Positions 34,800 to 46,289 of a stretch of 64,000 nucleotides of DNA are shown one piece after another. Within the stretch, counting starts at the first letter, position 1. Each line of letters starts with the position of its first letter. The translations under genes and the position numbers were made by a program. Below the pieces are notes generated by a model that searched no databases, was not told the origin of the DNA, and worked only from the letters and a program-made list of their open reading frames with translations. Source of the DNA: Cricetomys ansorgei (Eukaryota > Chordata > Mammalia > Rodentia > Nesomyidae); contig JAMJFZ010000239.1 of the NCBI GenBank assembly GCA_026225945.1, positions 29,672,001-29,736,000 of the forward strand, given 5' to 3'.

Positions 34800-34935
34800 C
34801 TGATGAAGTAGGTATTGTTAGCACTATTTTACTGCCTGAAACATTATGCCTTGGAAAAGTTAATTGATCCAGAGTAATTATTTACGTGGTCAACTGGGTT
34901 TTGAACCCAAGCTGCTTAGCACTGTACTTCTCAAT
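34800..34935 (-). mobile_element. MIR SINE, antisense
   Basis: 'GTAGGTATTGTTAGCACTAT' TTTACTGCCTGAAAC, AAGTTAATTGATCCAGAG and 'GGGTTTTGAACCCAAGCTGC' TTAGCACTGTACTTC match antisense MIR, including the B-box area. Confidence 0.75.
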
Positions 34936-35012
34936 CCTAAAACATCCTTGAGAAATTCAAAACAAATTGACATCAACAATGGGATATAGACTTTTAGATT
35001 ATAAGGTTAAAA

Positions 35013-35043
35013 CACACACACACACGTGCACACACACACACAC
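35013..35043. repeat. (CA)n microsatellite, interrupted
   Basis: Two CA runs split by CGTG. Confidence 0.93.
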
Positions 35044-35044
35044 A

Positions 35045-36435
35045 ATTTACAGAGAGTTTTATTGAGTCAGATTTTCATCTTTAATTCAGACAATCCACTG
35101 AGATGTAAACAATTGCTATAGCTTCCCTAACATTTCAACAAAACTTTTTGAAAATTGGATTTCTGAAAGATATACTGCAAAGGAGTAGCACGATAAGAAA
35201 AATCACTTGGAAAAGTATCTGCAAAAATCCTTATTTTTGAATATAATTCGGAGTACTTTTAAACAGAATCTTTTAGAGAGTCAGTCTTAGCAATTCTTCT
35301 CACACTTATCTGCAACAGCAATTGTTCAGAGAATAAATTGCATGCATGGGAAGACTTCTCTCCATTGACTTGAAACACTAAGTAATTATCTCATTCTGTC
35401 CTACCAAATCTGCTCAGTAAGTTAAAATAGACTCAACTTGATGAAGTATGCAATTTGAAATTCTTAAGTTTGTAATTTGAATGATTACTTTTCCCCATAA
35501 GCTGCTTAGAGATTTTTTCATTTGTAAAAGCTAAAACATTTGGCTATGGAAACAGCATCAACAGAACTTGTCATGCAATCCTTTGTTTATTAATCATCTT
35601 CTCCTGATAATCTAAATGGTGATTAGTCTTGCCTCAGTGAATTCTTTGCTCTTCTAATACACATTTAGTTTAATCCATGTTACACATTCTGATTTGTCAT
35701 AATTTGAGAAGTAGAATTGAGAAACAATCCCTTCAAACCCCAAAGTGATTAGGGCAAAAGAAAATATTTTGAATGTTAGAGAAATTGTTTTTTAAAAAAA
35801 AGTATATTTAGCTGTGGCCAGATGTCATATATATTAGAGAAGTGCTTATATAATTTAATCTCTAAACTCAAAAAATTAATCATAATCTGAAAGCATAATT
35901 CAACCAGAAGATTTCTTTGTCATTTAGATTAATGATCTATTCTATTTTTATTAAATAAGAAACTTTCACAAATTACAATAAATTGTAATAAAAGCTATCT
36001 AATTTTCAGGACAAGGTCTTTTCACACAAATTTTTTGAAAAGAATGAGAATGAAAATGGTCTATGAATACATTTGAAAAATATTTTTAAGAAAGTAAATA
36101 TTACAGTGTATACAGTTTTAAAGTGTATAAATATAATGTAATATAAAATAAAATAAAAATAGTATATAGTATAAAGATTTTAGCCAAATAAACAGAGCTG
36201 GACAACTGTCAGACAACATGAATTTATTTTGACAAACCCTTCATTTTATTTTGGGATGAACCAGGCATGCATGCACTGCCAAATCAGCTAGTGATGTCTT
36301 GATTCTCAGCACTTTCTTTGTTCACGCAGGGGCGTTCTTTACATCACATTTCTGTAACTAACTTTCCATTGCTATCTGACTTCCTAGATATGCTTGTAAC
36401 GATTCGCCTCTTTGCTACCTTCAGTCTATTTTTGC
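35045..36435. other. Unique AT-rich sequence
   Basis: No repeat recognised. It includes an extremely AT-rich stretch at about 35940-36180. Parts at 35560-35700 and 36180-36430 are repeat-free and could be conserved. Confidence 0.35.
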
Positions 36436-36437
36436 AC

Positions 36438-36792
36438 TCATTCTAGAGATCTGGGAAGAAGGCTTAATGGATAAGAGCATGTGCTTTGAAAGCAAGTGGA
36501 TCTGATTTTCAATCTAAAGCACACACATAAGGAGGTAGACATGTCCACCTGTGCTTGTACACCCAGCACTGGGAAGTAGAGACAGATGGATCCCAGGAGG
36601 TTACTTACTAGACAGCTAGACTGGTTGAAATAGTGAGTTTCAGGTTCAGTGAGAGACAAAGTATCAACAAAATATAACAGGCTATGTGCTCCTCAGGCCT
36701 CCATATGTGCAGGCAGGGATGCAATCACCCAAACACATATGTGTACATACACCACGCCACACTACACATACACATACATAGAAATTTCACCA
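36438..36792 (+). mobile_element. B4 (ID-B1 fusion) SINE
   Basis: ID-like head 'GGGAAGAAGGCTTAATGGAT' AAGAGCATGTGC, B1-like middle 'GTACACCCAGCACTGGGAAG' TAGAGACAGATGGATCCC, CAGGTTCAGTGAGAGACAAAG, then CTCAGGCCTCCATATGTGC and a CA-rich tail. Confidence 0.85.
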
Positions 36793-36794
36793 AA

Positions 36795-38335
36795 AGCTGA
36801 GCTTTCTATGAGTCAGAGACAGGGTATATCCTGTTTTTATGTTATTTTTCTCATTCTAAAATAACTGAGGGATTAGAAACAAAGACAGAAAAAATAAGAT
36901 AAGTTTTCAATGTTTAGAAATCCTCTACTTTAGATCTGACCATTCAGCTGGCTGAAATGATTGTCCTTTTATGATTGATCAAGGGATTCTTGGGCAGGAT
37001 CATGTCTTACCATGTTAGTTTACAAAATACTGCTCTCACTTGATACCTTACAGGAGCAATGAGAATATTTTTGTTCTATCTTTGGCATTTGCCAGTGTTC
37101 ATTTCATTGCTTTTATTTGTTTGAATTATTTCACTGAGCTTGAAAGTACAGGGAACATGTTGTACTTTCTTTAGTCAATCAATGCTATCCTGCCATGTAG
37201 CAGTACACTCTAAAAATAAATCTGAACATTTGAAAAGAAATGGTCTTATCCAACAATTCAGGTAAGGTAGTGATAAATTTCTGAGAGCTTTTGGGCTCTG
37301 TTGTTCCTGGTGACACCAAGCACAAGTCTTGTCTCTAACAATGCCTTGCTTTCCTAGGTCATAGCCTCACTCATTACGTATTCAGACCTAAAGAGCATGG
37401 TGGTTAAGAGAGTGAGGAGTACAGTGTGAGCAGAAACATAAATACATATCACCTCTTCTGAAAAACAGGTGTCCAATAACCAGGAGTGATGGGGGGAATG
37501 TTACCTCCCTGGCTAATGAAAGAAATAAAGAAGGTGGTTTATTAGATTGAACTCACAGCTCAGTTTAATCAAAGAAGTGCTCGTATGCTTGCTAGGGCAT
37601 ATTATGTTTTCAAATTCTTATTATCCCCTTCATAATGGCAAACATTAAAGCCCCTGAATAATGGCAAACATCAAGTACATACAACAGAGCATATTTTTAA
37701 TGTGAAGATTTTACAATTATGTTAATGAAGAAACTTCTATTTTATATTACTACTTATACTTCTGAAATTCATGATAATCTGTGCCAAGTGGCCCAATAGC
37801 AATATTTTTAATAAGTATGATACATAATCATTGTATTTGTTTTCTATAGTAGCTTTCATTCAAGAACTCCACTATGAAGACTGTGTTATATTGCTCTTTA
37901 CCTAACCATTCTAGATTTGAAGGGAAAAAGACATAGCATATACCCTTTAAGGATATTTTAGTTCAATCTGATAAACAGTGAAATTTCTCAAAGACAGTTT
38001 TAGTGCCTTTGGAACTTTACCTCCATGCTTTAGAAAGTCAGTTCTAGAAATTAATGTTGATCAGTTTCACCGACTTCATTGAAATATCCTACATACTGAC
38101 CAAGCCACCTCCAGAGCACCCATAAGTTGGATAGCTAGAATTCCTGTGAGGTCTCAGCTTCTTAGTAATGTGGAACCTAAGAGACGTCTATCAAATTTTT
38201 AAGCCTGCTCACATGAGGAGCAGGAGGGCATAGTATAACAATCACTAAAACAAAAAGTTCAGAAACAAAAAAAAAAAAACTTTTAAATCCCTTCCAAGGA
38301 CAACCAGAACTCATCTACTCTGAATCGTTATCCCT
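36795..38335. other. Unique AT-rich sequence
   Basis: Nothing recognised except a 13-14-bp word (ATAATGGCAAACAT) repeated 26 bp apart at 37632 and 37658. Confidence 0.35.
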
Positions 38336-38339
38336 CAAG

Positions 38340-39730
38340 CTAGAATGCTTTGATGATCTCTTATGAACTAAAAAGGAAAAAGATGAGAGTTCTTTTCAGA
38401 TATGGGAGTCTTAAATAAAACCTAAATCTCTTGTGTCTTAATTTTCTTGTGTAACAAATATACTGGACGACTTTACTTGTAAAGCTCGCTTCTGCTAGTG
38501 CTTGCCTCTTTACTATAGCCCTCGGAATGCTTTCGGAAGACACTGAGGTTTAAAAAAGAGGGAGGGGACAGTTACAGGGAACAAATGCAGAGGAGGACGT
38601 CAGTGGGTGCCATTAGACGAAGATTGCGTAGTATGTATTAATAAAACATGACTGCAGTCCGTTTGCCCGTAGGAGGAGGTACATTTATGCAATCAGTGAA
38701 GTGAAGATAAGATGACTTGCAGGGCCATGAGGAGTTTGTTTTGGTCATTATACCGTAGAGGAGGAAGGTCAGAGGATTTATGTGGAAGAAGAGGTTTAGG
38801 GAATTGGCCATGCAGTTCAATAGTACGAGATATATTGTTGACGAAAGAGGTAGGAGAGAGAAGTTGAGAAAAGGATTGTTGGAAATGCAGGAGCCAGAGG
38901 AGAGGTTTTAGTTATGGGACAAGAAAAGTCTTATGTAGGCCCAACGTCTACGAATAAATCAGAGCTGGAGCAATAACAACTGAGCAATTTGAAAAGGCTC
39001 AGGCAACATTGGCAGGTCCATAAAACAGCTTATCCCGGCAGTTCTTGGAGTTTTTAAACAGACAGTTTGACAAACCCGCAGTATTGTCTGTTCCCAAACG
39101 TAATTTTTCTTAAATAAATAGGATTTATTCTGGATTTTTCTTACGAATAAAATATTGTTTAAAATAATGATTAGTTTGAAGATAACTGTAGGCGGTATTA
39201 TTCCCTTCCTTCCAGTCAGCTTTTGTTCTTTTTCAGTGTTCCTTAGTATGGAATTAAGAACGTAACAATAACGAGGCTGGAATGATGACTCAGAGTTAAG
39301 AGCACTTGCTGCTCTGCCAGAGGTCCCTAGTTTGGTTCCCAGCACCCATGTGGGCAGCTCACAGTTGACTGTAACTACAATTCTAGAGTATCTAGCACTC
39401 CATTTTTTTCCCCTCGGGCACCCATACACGTGTGGTATACATTCACACAATCACACACATTTTTAAATTTAAGAATAGCAGCAAATTGCAAAGTAAACCT
39501 ACGTCATATTCCAAGATCGGTAAATAAAACTTGCCCGGATATAAATAATGTAAATCTATGGTGAGAGAAAGAAATCGATGAGAGGAGTTAGCCCCATTAG
39601 CTGAATACCAGCAACTGTGTGTTGTTCAAGAGAGAAGGGTAAAGAGGCGAAGCTCTGAAAGAGTCTGCGGATTCCTGGGAGGCACGAGGAGAATATCAAT
39701 GCCAACTGATTGCTAAGCCTTCACGTTTTC
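38340..39730. other. CpG-retaining patch
   Basis: I count about thirty CpGs in roughly 1.4 kb, several-fold denser than the surrounding AT-rich DNA, at ordinary GC content. The only repeat recognised inside is the B3 at 39266-39475. It might be a young insertion, a weak CpG island or a regulatory region. The 163-residue minus-strand frame (38959-39450) runs through the B3 and is not called. Confidence 0.4.
39266..39475 (+). mobile_element. B3/B2-type SINE
   Basis: 'GAGGCTGGAATGATGACTCA' GAGTTAAGAGCACTTGCTGC, 'GGTTCCCAGCACCCATGTG' GGCAGCTCACAGTTGACTG, ACTACAATTCTAGAG and a CA-rich end. Confidence 0.9.
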
Positions 39731-39954
39731 AGGGTGTACTCCTTCCAACCCTTCCCATGCTGACATGTTTGCATTCCCTTCTCCTGAAGCATCGGTCCTC
39801 TGGATCCTCAGCCTCCTTGGCTCATGTCATCATGCAGGTGATAATTCACCTGCCCTTCCCCCACCCCGCCTGTCTGGAGCTGAGCTAGGCAAAGTGCCTG
39901 CCACATACTTCTCAACCTCTGACCCACAACTTTTTTTTTTTTGTTCCTGCAGCA

Positions 39955-40088
39955 CTTTCTTACATTAACTTATTCCTTAATTTTGAACTCAGTTGACCTT
40001 CCTCTCCTTCCTCTAGAATGTGAGTTGTATTAAGGACACCCCCTCAGCCATATCATTGATTCAGCCTATGAAAAGCATGCCCTGAATA
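39955..40088 (+). mobile_element. Possible L2 3' fragment
   Basis: 'CTCTAGAATGTGAGTTGTAT' TAAGGACACC and 'GCATGCCCTGAATATAGC' suggest the L2 3'UTR motif 'CTCTAGACTGTGAGCTC...GCATAGTA'. Very diverged. Confidence 0.4.
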
Positions 40089-40212
40089 TAGCTGACAAAT
40101 GACATGCGCCTGCGTTTAGCCTTCTGAAAACACCTGTGAAAAAGACTGCTTAAGGAACAAGGGACTGATTTTGGTAAACATTTTTGGAGATTTTTGGTAC
40201 ATGCTGGCTACG

Positions 40213-40290
40213 TTGTTTCTGGGTGACCCTAACCCTAACCCTAACCCTAACCCTAACCCTAACCCTAACCCTAACCCTAGCCAGAAACAA
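40213..40290. repeat. Interstitial telomeric repeat bounded by a 10-bp inverted repeat
   Basis: Nine hexamers (40227-40280): eight exact CCCTAA units and a last CCCTAG, with no other change. TTGTTTCTGG lies at 40213-40222 and its exact reverse complement CCAGAAACAA at 40281-40290. Only GTGA separates the left arm from the array. Without the array and GTGA the flanks would form a perfect 20-bp palindrome. The purity suggests a recent event, such as telomerase action at a repaired break. The minus-strand frame with repeated Gly-Leu is this array. Confidence 0.97.
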
Positions 40291-40894
40291 AAGGAGAACT
40301 GAAAAGTCAAAATAAGCTCTCTCCTTCAGAAGCTTTTCCTTACCTTACATTCTCCAATCAAATCCCATTTCTTCATAGTGCAACCAGCTATGAACTCAAA
40401 ATAGGTGAGCCCATTAATGAGATTAGCATATCATGATGCAGTCATCTCTTAGTGACCAAGCCTTCTTCATCCAGCATGTACCTTGCTGATGAACACTTCA
40501 TAATCAAAATGTAACAATAGCATCACACTGAAAAATAGTTGTCTAAGTTAGACTTTTAGATAATGAAAAACTCAACTCATAAATCTACGACATGTTTTAA
40601 TTCATATTATTCTAAGAATGAACCTTAATTCTTTGCTAGCAATTGGGAAAGAGCGAGTTGAAAACCAGTTGTTGGCAAAAGGGAAGAGCTTCACTTGTAA
40701 AGCTAGCAGGTAGAGGAGACAGAGAGCATCTCCAACCAATACTGTTTTGCTTCAGGGAGGTTGTGCACACACAAGGTAGAAGGCTTGTATGTGAAACCTG
40801 CAGCAGTGCAACAAACAGGCAAATGCTATGCAATGTTTTTACAAATCCCACCAGTCTTGAGAGGTTTGTTTCCTAATGTATGGTCTGTTGAATA

Positions 40895-40895
40895 C

Positions 40896-40951
<56 letters not shown>
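40895..40951. repeat. Compound (AT)n(GT)n microsatellite
   Basis: About 11 AT units followed by about 17 GT units. Confidence 0.97.
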
Positions 40952-40957
<6 letters not shown>

Positions 40958-41314
40958 GCTTTAGTTTCTTACCTGAGAATATCTAATTCTACAGTGAGTT
41001 ACAAAAAGTGTCTTTCCCGAGGGACTGAGAAAATAGGAAAAAGACTACATTTCCTTGGAGGATCAAGGAAATAGAGAAAAGCAACCTCCCCTCCCCCCCT
41101 CAGAGTATAGAGGGGAAAACTGAAAGGAAGCTGTTGCTAGAAATATCATGATAAATATCATTTCACAGAAAAGTTTCAACTACTTAGGTGGCTTTAGTCA
41201 GGACAAAAGATGGTAGGTGTAACCTGTAGCAAAGCTAGTAAGAAAAAAAAAAAGACATGGCTTAGCTGCATGACATACAAAGTTTAATGATGTTAAAAAT
41301 CAATTAAAACCAAA

Positions 41315-41440
41315 TGTAGTCAGACATGAAGGTACATGACTGTTACTCCAGCATTATGGAGACTGAAAGAGAATTTCCTTGAGTTCTTGGCTAGTCTGGA
41401 CTACATCATGAGACCTAGAATCAATGAAGTAAAGCCCAAG
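41315..41440 (+). mobile_element. B1 SINE, diverged
   Basis: 'CAGACATGAAGGTACATGAC' TGTTACTCCAGCATTATGGAG, 'GAGTTCTTGGCTAGTCTGGA' CTACATCATGAGACC. Confidence 0.65.
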
Positions 41441-41444
41441 ATGT

Positions 41445-41665
41445 GTTAGTTACTTGTTTCATTGCTGAGAACAAACTCCTGCAAGGCACTGTCAGAAGGA
41501 AGGGTTTATTTCAGTTTACATTTCGGAGGGACACTGCTCATCATGATGAGGAAATGGTGGTGGCAGATCTTGAGGAAGATGATACACTACAGCCACAATC
41601 AGGAAGCCGAGAATGATGAATCCTGGTGCTCTGCTGGTTTTCTTGTTTTATGCCATCTAGAAACG
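41445..41665 (-). mobile_element. MaLR-like LTR remnant, antisense
   Basis: 'GTTACTTGTTTCATTGCTGA' GAACAAACTCCTGCAAGGC, 'GGAAGGGTTTATTTCAG', 'CACAATCAGGAAGCCGAG' and TGGTGCTCTGCTGG follow an abundant rodent repeat that I associate with MaLR-type LTRs in antisense. Family name uncertain. Confidence 0.5.
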
Positions 41666-41669
41666 CAAT

Positions 41670-42245
41670 AAACGGTATTTGGAATGTTCCTTTCTACTCA
41701 ATTAATCTAATTAGATAATGCCTCACAGTCATTCCTACATGTTTGTCTTTTGGTGATTCTGAATCCTGACATGTTAACAATCAATATTAACAAGGTTTAC
41801 ACAGGTCCTTAAAGGGCTTCATTACCATACTGTGTCATGATCCCCTTCACTAAAGTCCATGGTCATGAACTGTGAGTGCCAGAGTCCATTGGTTAGCTCA
41901 TTTCTTTCTCCTCATCCACAGCCTTTCAGTCTTAGTGTCAGGCACATCCCTGCTCCTGGCACTCAGTCGACCCTTCTTTCTCTGGACTCTGTCACTAATG
42001 AGTTCAGGAAAGGTCTTCTTGCATTCCAAAGACAGTTCTTACTTCCCAAAACGTTTTTTCCTTTATTCCTTCCACCAATTTGAAGACCTGCAAAGATAAA
42101 GACCAAAAATAATGTCCTTTCAAATATCACATTGCACTGTCCCTTGCCACTCTATTTTCTCTACATTTTAAATTGAACTGGTCACTAAGAATGACTACAT
42201 GGATATTTTTAAAAAAAAAGAAAGAAAATATTATTTTTCCTGGCA
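41670..42245. other. Unique sequence
   Basis: No repeat recognised. The two overlapping 74-75-residue plus-strand frames at 41859-42099 show no known domain. Confidence 0.3.
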
Positions 42246-42249
42246 TGCT

Positions 42250-42400
42250 CTTTGTTCTATGATAAACACCACGACCCCAAACAGCTTGGGGTAAGAAGGC
42301 TATTTCAGTTTACATTTCCCAGGTTACAGTCCAACATTGAGGGAAGTTAGAGATGGAATAGGGCATAACAATAGAGATATGAACCCTACTGTCCTGGTAG
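42250..42400 (-). mobile_element. MaLR-like LTR remnant, antisense, second fragment
   Basis: 'TTCTATGATAAACACCACGA' CCCCAAACAGCTTGGGG, CTATTTCAGTTTACATTTCCC and 'GAGGGAAGTTAGAGATGG' match the same repeat group as 41445-41665. Confidence 0.55.
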
Positions 42401-42409
42401 ATAAGTCCT

Positions 42410-44085
42410 TCGCTCTCCCAAGGGGACAGTCAAGTGTAAATTGTAACTTTTTGTGTCAACTTATAACCAAAGTCAGAATCTCTTGCTGTATCACCAAGTT
42501 TATTAAAATAGGGTAAAAGTGACATTTGATAAGTTTCCCTCCAGTAAAATGAAGGCACCTAATTTAGCTTCGCAGCTTATTCTGCTGTTTCCAGAATGGC
42601 AAGCACTTTCTTTGAAAAATTATAATAAGCAAAGAAAAAAAGGAGTCTGGGTGAAATGTCAACTCTGCAGTAAAATGGACATTTGAACAATCACAATTGA
42701 TTTTTAATGTGAAAGAAATGCAAAGGATCTGCTCACAGGATTGCTCCAAAATCAAGATTTTGATAATTCCCTATTTTAAAGCAAAATTAGAAGATTGGCT
42801 TCCTTTCGCAAGTTTTTCAGTTTTAATGGACATTAAAACTTAATAGCTGGCTAGACTGTAGATAATAGAGAATTCTATCTTTGTTGGAGGAGTATAAATC
42901 AATATAAAAGCAGGAGGCTGCAGCCACAACAGAGATCTCAGTATGGGGCTGAGAGAGATGACATCTCAAATTCTCACAGAGAAAAAATACTATAAAAGGC
43001 TCTATTCTTTGAACCTCTAGAAATTCATTCTACTTTTTAGATAATGTGTCTTAATTGGCTTTTTTTTTTTTAAATAAAAAAGAATCCCCTTTGGAGACCT
43101 TCAGAATTTTTGGATTCACTAAGGTTTTAGGCATAAGTAGATCTCTCCATAAAGTACAATATGCCATCTCAAATTGTATTAAAGAATGAAATATTTTGAA
43201 AACTTTTTAACCATTTCAGCTGTAACTGAGTTTCAAATGAAAATAGGTAGGTCTCACAATAAAAGGATTGTTGCAGATGTCTGTTTATATGGCTCTGAGC
43301 TTGCTACAAGATTGATTTATCTGTAAATAAAAATAATCTGTAACTATTGTAATTGAGTCGACTCTAGACGTAGCTATAGTTTATACGCAAATTTTTTTAT
43401 AAGTATTTAATTCTGAAACAGCTTCACCTCAAATCCAATTTACAGTTAGCAGAGTTAGATATTGAGATTAAAAAGCAATGGTCCTGGCAAACCCTAATAC
43501 ATCCTGTAACATCGAAGTCTCACCCAGTAAAGGGTGGTACCAGCTTCCTTGGGGAAGTCATTGGCATTTCACCTCTTCAGTTTTAAGCTTGATATTTAGA
43601 GATTAGGATTGCTTCATCGACTACTTCTGGAAAGTCTATGCCACCATGAACAGGGCAAATGAGAAGTTAACACGCTGGTGCATGCATGGTTTAACAGAGA
43701 CAAAGATAGTGGGCTGCAGCTTAGAGAGAGCGATGTGCTCCATCTTAATATTACACGTGTCTGTTTAGTGTGGCTTATATGCTTATAGCTAACTTCAGAT
43801 TATTACAAGTATGATACGGTGTAACTTTTTCTTCCTACCATCACTTAAAACTTGAGATACATTATAAAAAATGCCAATTCCTTCCATTTAAGACAACTTT
43901 GGTTTTATGCCAATATATAAAATGAAAAATTTTCCACTTAGCAACATGCATGTTAGCTAGTTTTAAAATGCAGTATTTCATATTATAACTCCTTCGATTC
44001 AAATTTGTATCTCTAAAAGGAGTCTCAAGAACAGAAAAGGATGCACACATGCTCTCAGCATAGACTTCAGTGGGAAACAAATCCA
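42410..44085. other. Unique AT-rich sequence, no feature seen
   Basis: No repeat recognised, with long repeat-free stretches (e.g. 43030-43420). Confidence 0.35.
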
Positions 44086-44089
44086 CAGA

Positions 44090-44600
44090 CAATAAACCAT
44101 CTGTCTTCTAAACTGTGTGAAGAGCAAAGCTTTGAAAACGCAGCCACCACTAATGTGACACGGTGAAACATTAATCACCCCCTTAGGCCAATATAATTGT
44201 AGCTCCGTGTTAATTACCTAACAATTAACAGCAGTAATTTCCAAGGGGCAATCAATGAATTAGCTTGTGATTTTCCCACAGATTTCAGTCCCACACTGCC
44301 AATCTGAATGTATTTTCAACTCCTCACCATGGTTCATCAATGACACTTCTGGTGTATGAAATAAAAATTCATTTGCACCCTTACTAATTAGGCTGGAGTA
44401 TATCCCTATGTGCATTGCGAACGCTATTCATCCCCACAAATTCTCTGCCATGGGCATTTTTCCCCATTTAAAAATTCATTTTCTATTAAATTAGAAGGTC
44501 ACCTAGCAGGGAAAATGTACTAATCAAGATTTTATCACTAACGAATTAAAGATTTTTAATAAGCAAGTTTAATTAAGTTATCCTAACAAGTGATAACAGC
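44090..44600. promoter_or_regulatory. Candidate conserved enhancer-like element
   Basis: Repeat-free with a dense set of homeodomain-type cores: TTAATCAC (about 44171), TAATTG (44194), TTAATTACC (44210), CAATTAAC (44222), GTAATTTCC (44234). More ATTAAATTA-type words follow near 44485. No open frame of interest. The call rests on texture only. Confidence 0.35.
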
Positions 44601-44949
44601 TATTTACAATGTATGAGGATGTGCGCATGTGCACTAGAGCATGCGTCATTGGAAATCCTATCCTTTGGAGTCAGCAGATGCTGTATCTTCAGCGTGAAGA
44701 TGAAGTTGAGTGGGCCCACACACAGTGGAAAGTTCCAATCATAGCAGTTGGCTTAAAGAGAGACTTCTTTTCTTTAAAACAAAAGCTGGTTTCCTATATC
44801 GTAAAGCATAAAAGATATAGCATGCTTAAAACAACAGAAGATTGTACTAGTCTCAGTCATTTGCATCAATGTACTGATTACATTCTGTCTTAAATGCTCC
44901 AAGTTTCAGATTGTCATTAAGATATTTAAGGTAATGATTAAGAAGTATA

Positions 44950-45085
44950 TACTTCCGAGCTGGACATGGTACATGGTACATGCCTGCCATTCCAGTACCT
45001 ATGAAGTGGAGATAGAAGGATCAGAAGTTCAAGGCCACTCTCCACTACACAGTGAGTGCAAGGTTGGCTGGAGCTTCAGAGGTTG
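44950..45085 (+). mobile_element. B1 SINE, diverged
   Basis: 'CGAGCTGGACATGGTACATG' (with GGTACAT duplicated), CTGCCATTCCAGTACCTATGAAG, GATCAGAAGTTCAAGGCCAC and 'CACTACACAGTGAGTGCAAG'. Confidence 0.75.
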
Positions 45086-45534
45086 CCAAAAACAACCGAA
45101 GTGTGTTTCTGGGCAGCTCTTTTCTACTCTTCCCTTTCCATCTACGCAGCACTAGTTAGCTCTCAGTGACTTGAACTGAAGATACACAATGAAAGGCAGA
45201 AATAGCCATTCCTGAGATTTAAGGCCTGTACCACATGATTTAGCACAGGAAATGTTGGGCCATCTTATGCCATCTAGCCCCGTATGTGAATGTCCCCTTT
45301 TTCCAGTTATTCATATTGTGCTGGACCCACACCTTACCCAGAATCTACCATCAGACTGACTGCCATGATATTACATCACTGTGTTCAAGAAATCCTTAAC
45401 CTAGTTAATGACGTCTACCTATAGACCTAAGAGTACAGACAATTCAAAAGGCTCAAAGAATTCAACCTTGAGTACTTTGCCACGCAAAGCTTTTCACTAT
45501 TCGGGGCTTTTTTCTCTGATCAACATTTAACACA

Positions 45535-45930
45535 TTTAACGCAGAAGGTAACAAAATCTTTGATATAGGCATTCTTCATATAATCATGGAAATTTTAATC
45601 TTAAAAAAAGGACCTGAAAAGGTTAATTTAAAAATGAAAGAAGCGCAGCTAAGTGGCATAAATTGACCTATTTATGGCCATGCCACCAGTTAATAGCAGG
45701 CAGATTGACTGACCTAGCAGGCCTTGCCCTTTATGCTACATTATGCTGCCACACTGCTAGTAATGTCGTTATTTTAGTCGTTAATGTCATATTTAGCAAT
45801 AATTAATACATTTTATGAAGAATTGTAGGAGTTAGCCTCCTGCCTTTCTGACCCACTCATTACTGTCCACCATTAACTGCTAAGTGATAATAGAAAGAAC
45901 ACAATAATCACTCTTCAGTCCTAAAAAGAT
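45535..45930. promoter_or_regulatory. Candidate conserved enhancer-like element
   Basis: Repeat-free. It contains the near-repeat AATGTCGTTATTTTAG / AGTCGTTAATGTCAT (about 45760-45790), AATAATTAATAC, CACCAGTTAATAGC and CACCATTAACTGC, plus CTATTTATGG. Dense TAAT cores and retained CpGs suggest constraint. Inference only. Confidence 0.35.
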
Positions 45931-46216
45931 AATAAATGCCCCTAGGAACCCTCGCTGGCTTTGAAGGAACCCCTAAACTAGCCATAATTTCCTATCTCTA
46001 TTTCTCCTCTGACAAACCACTAGTACATGTGGTACAGTCCTGGCTTGGCCTTTCTGAGTGAAAAAATGAAAATGACTTTATCTCCCTGTTGAGAGTCTTT
46101 ACAAAAGAACACATACAGTGTCTCAGAATTGTCAAATATGAAGCGACACATTTGTTGGGTCTTATTTACAATGTGACATCTACTACACATGTGTCCTCTG
46201 AAGGACCAACACCACA

Positions 46217-46284
46217 CCCTCCCTCTCCCTCCCTCTCCCTCCCCCTCCCTCATTCTCCTTCCCTCCCCCTCACTGACTCCCTCC
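46217..46284. repeat. CCCTCT-rich homopyrimidine tract
   Basis: CCCTCTCCCTC-type repeats, nearly pure C/T on the plus strand. Both plus-strand frames rich in Pro/Ser/Leu are this tract. Confidence 0.9.
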
Positions 46285-46289
46285 ATCAC

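Noticed and set aside
37632..37675. 13-14-bp word ATAATGGCAAACAT repeated 26 bp apart
   Set aside because: A single small duplication in AT-rich DNA, with no further structure.
38959..39450. 163-residue minus-strand open frame, the longest in the window
   Set aside because: Its first ~60 residues are antisense B3 SINE sequence and the rest has no recognisable domain. Length alone is weak evidence.
40116..40310. Gly-Leu repeat open frame
   Set aside because: It is the telomeric hexamer array read as codons.
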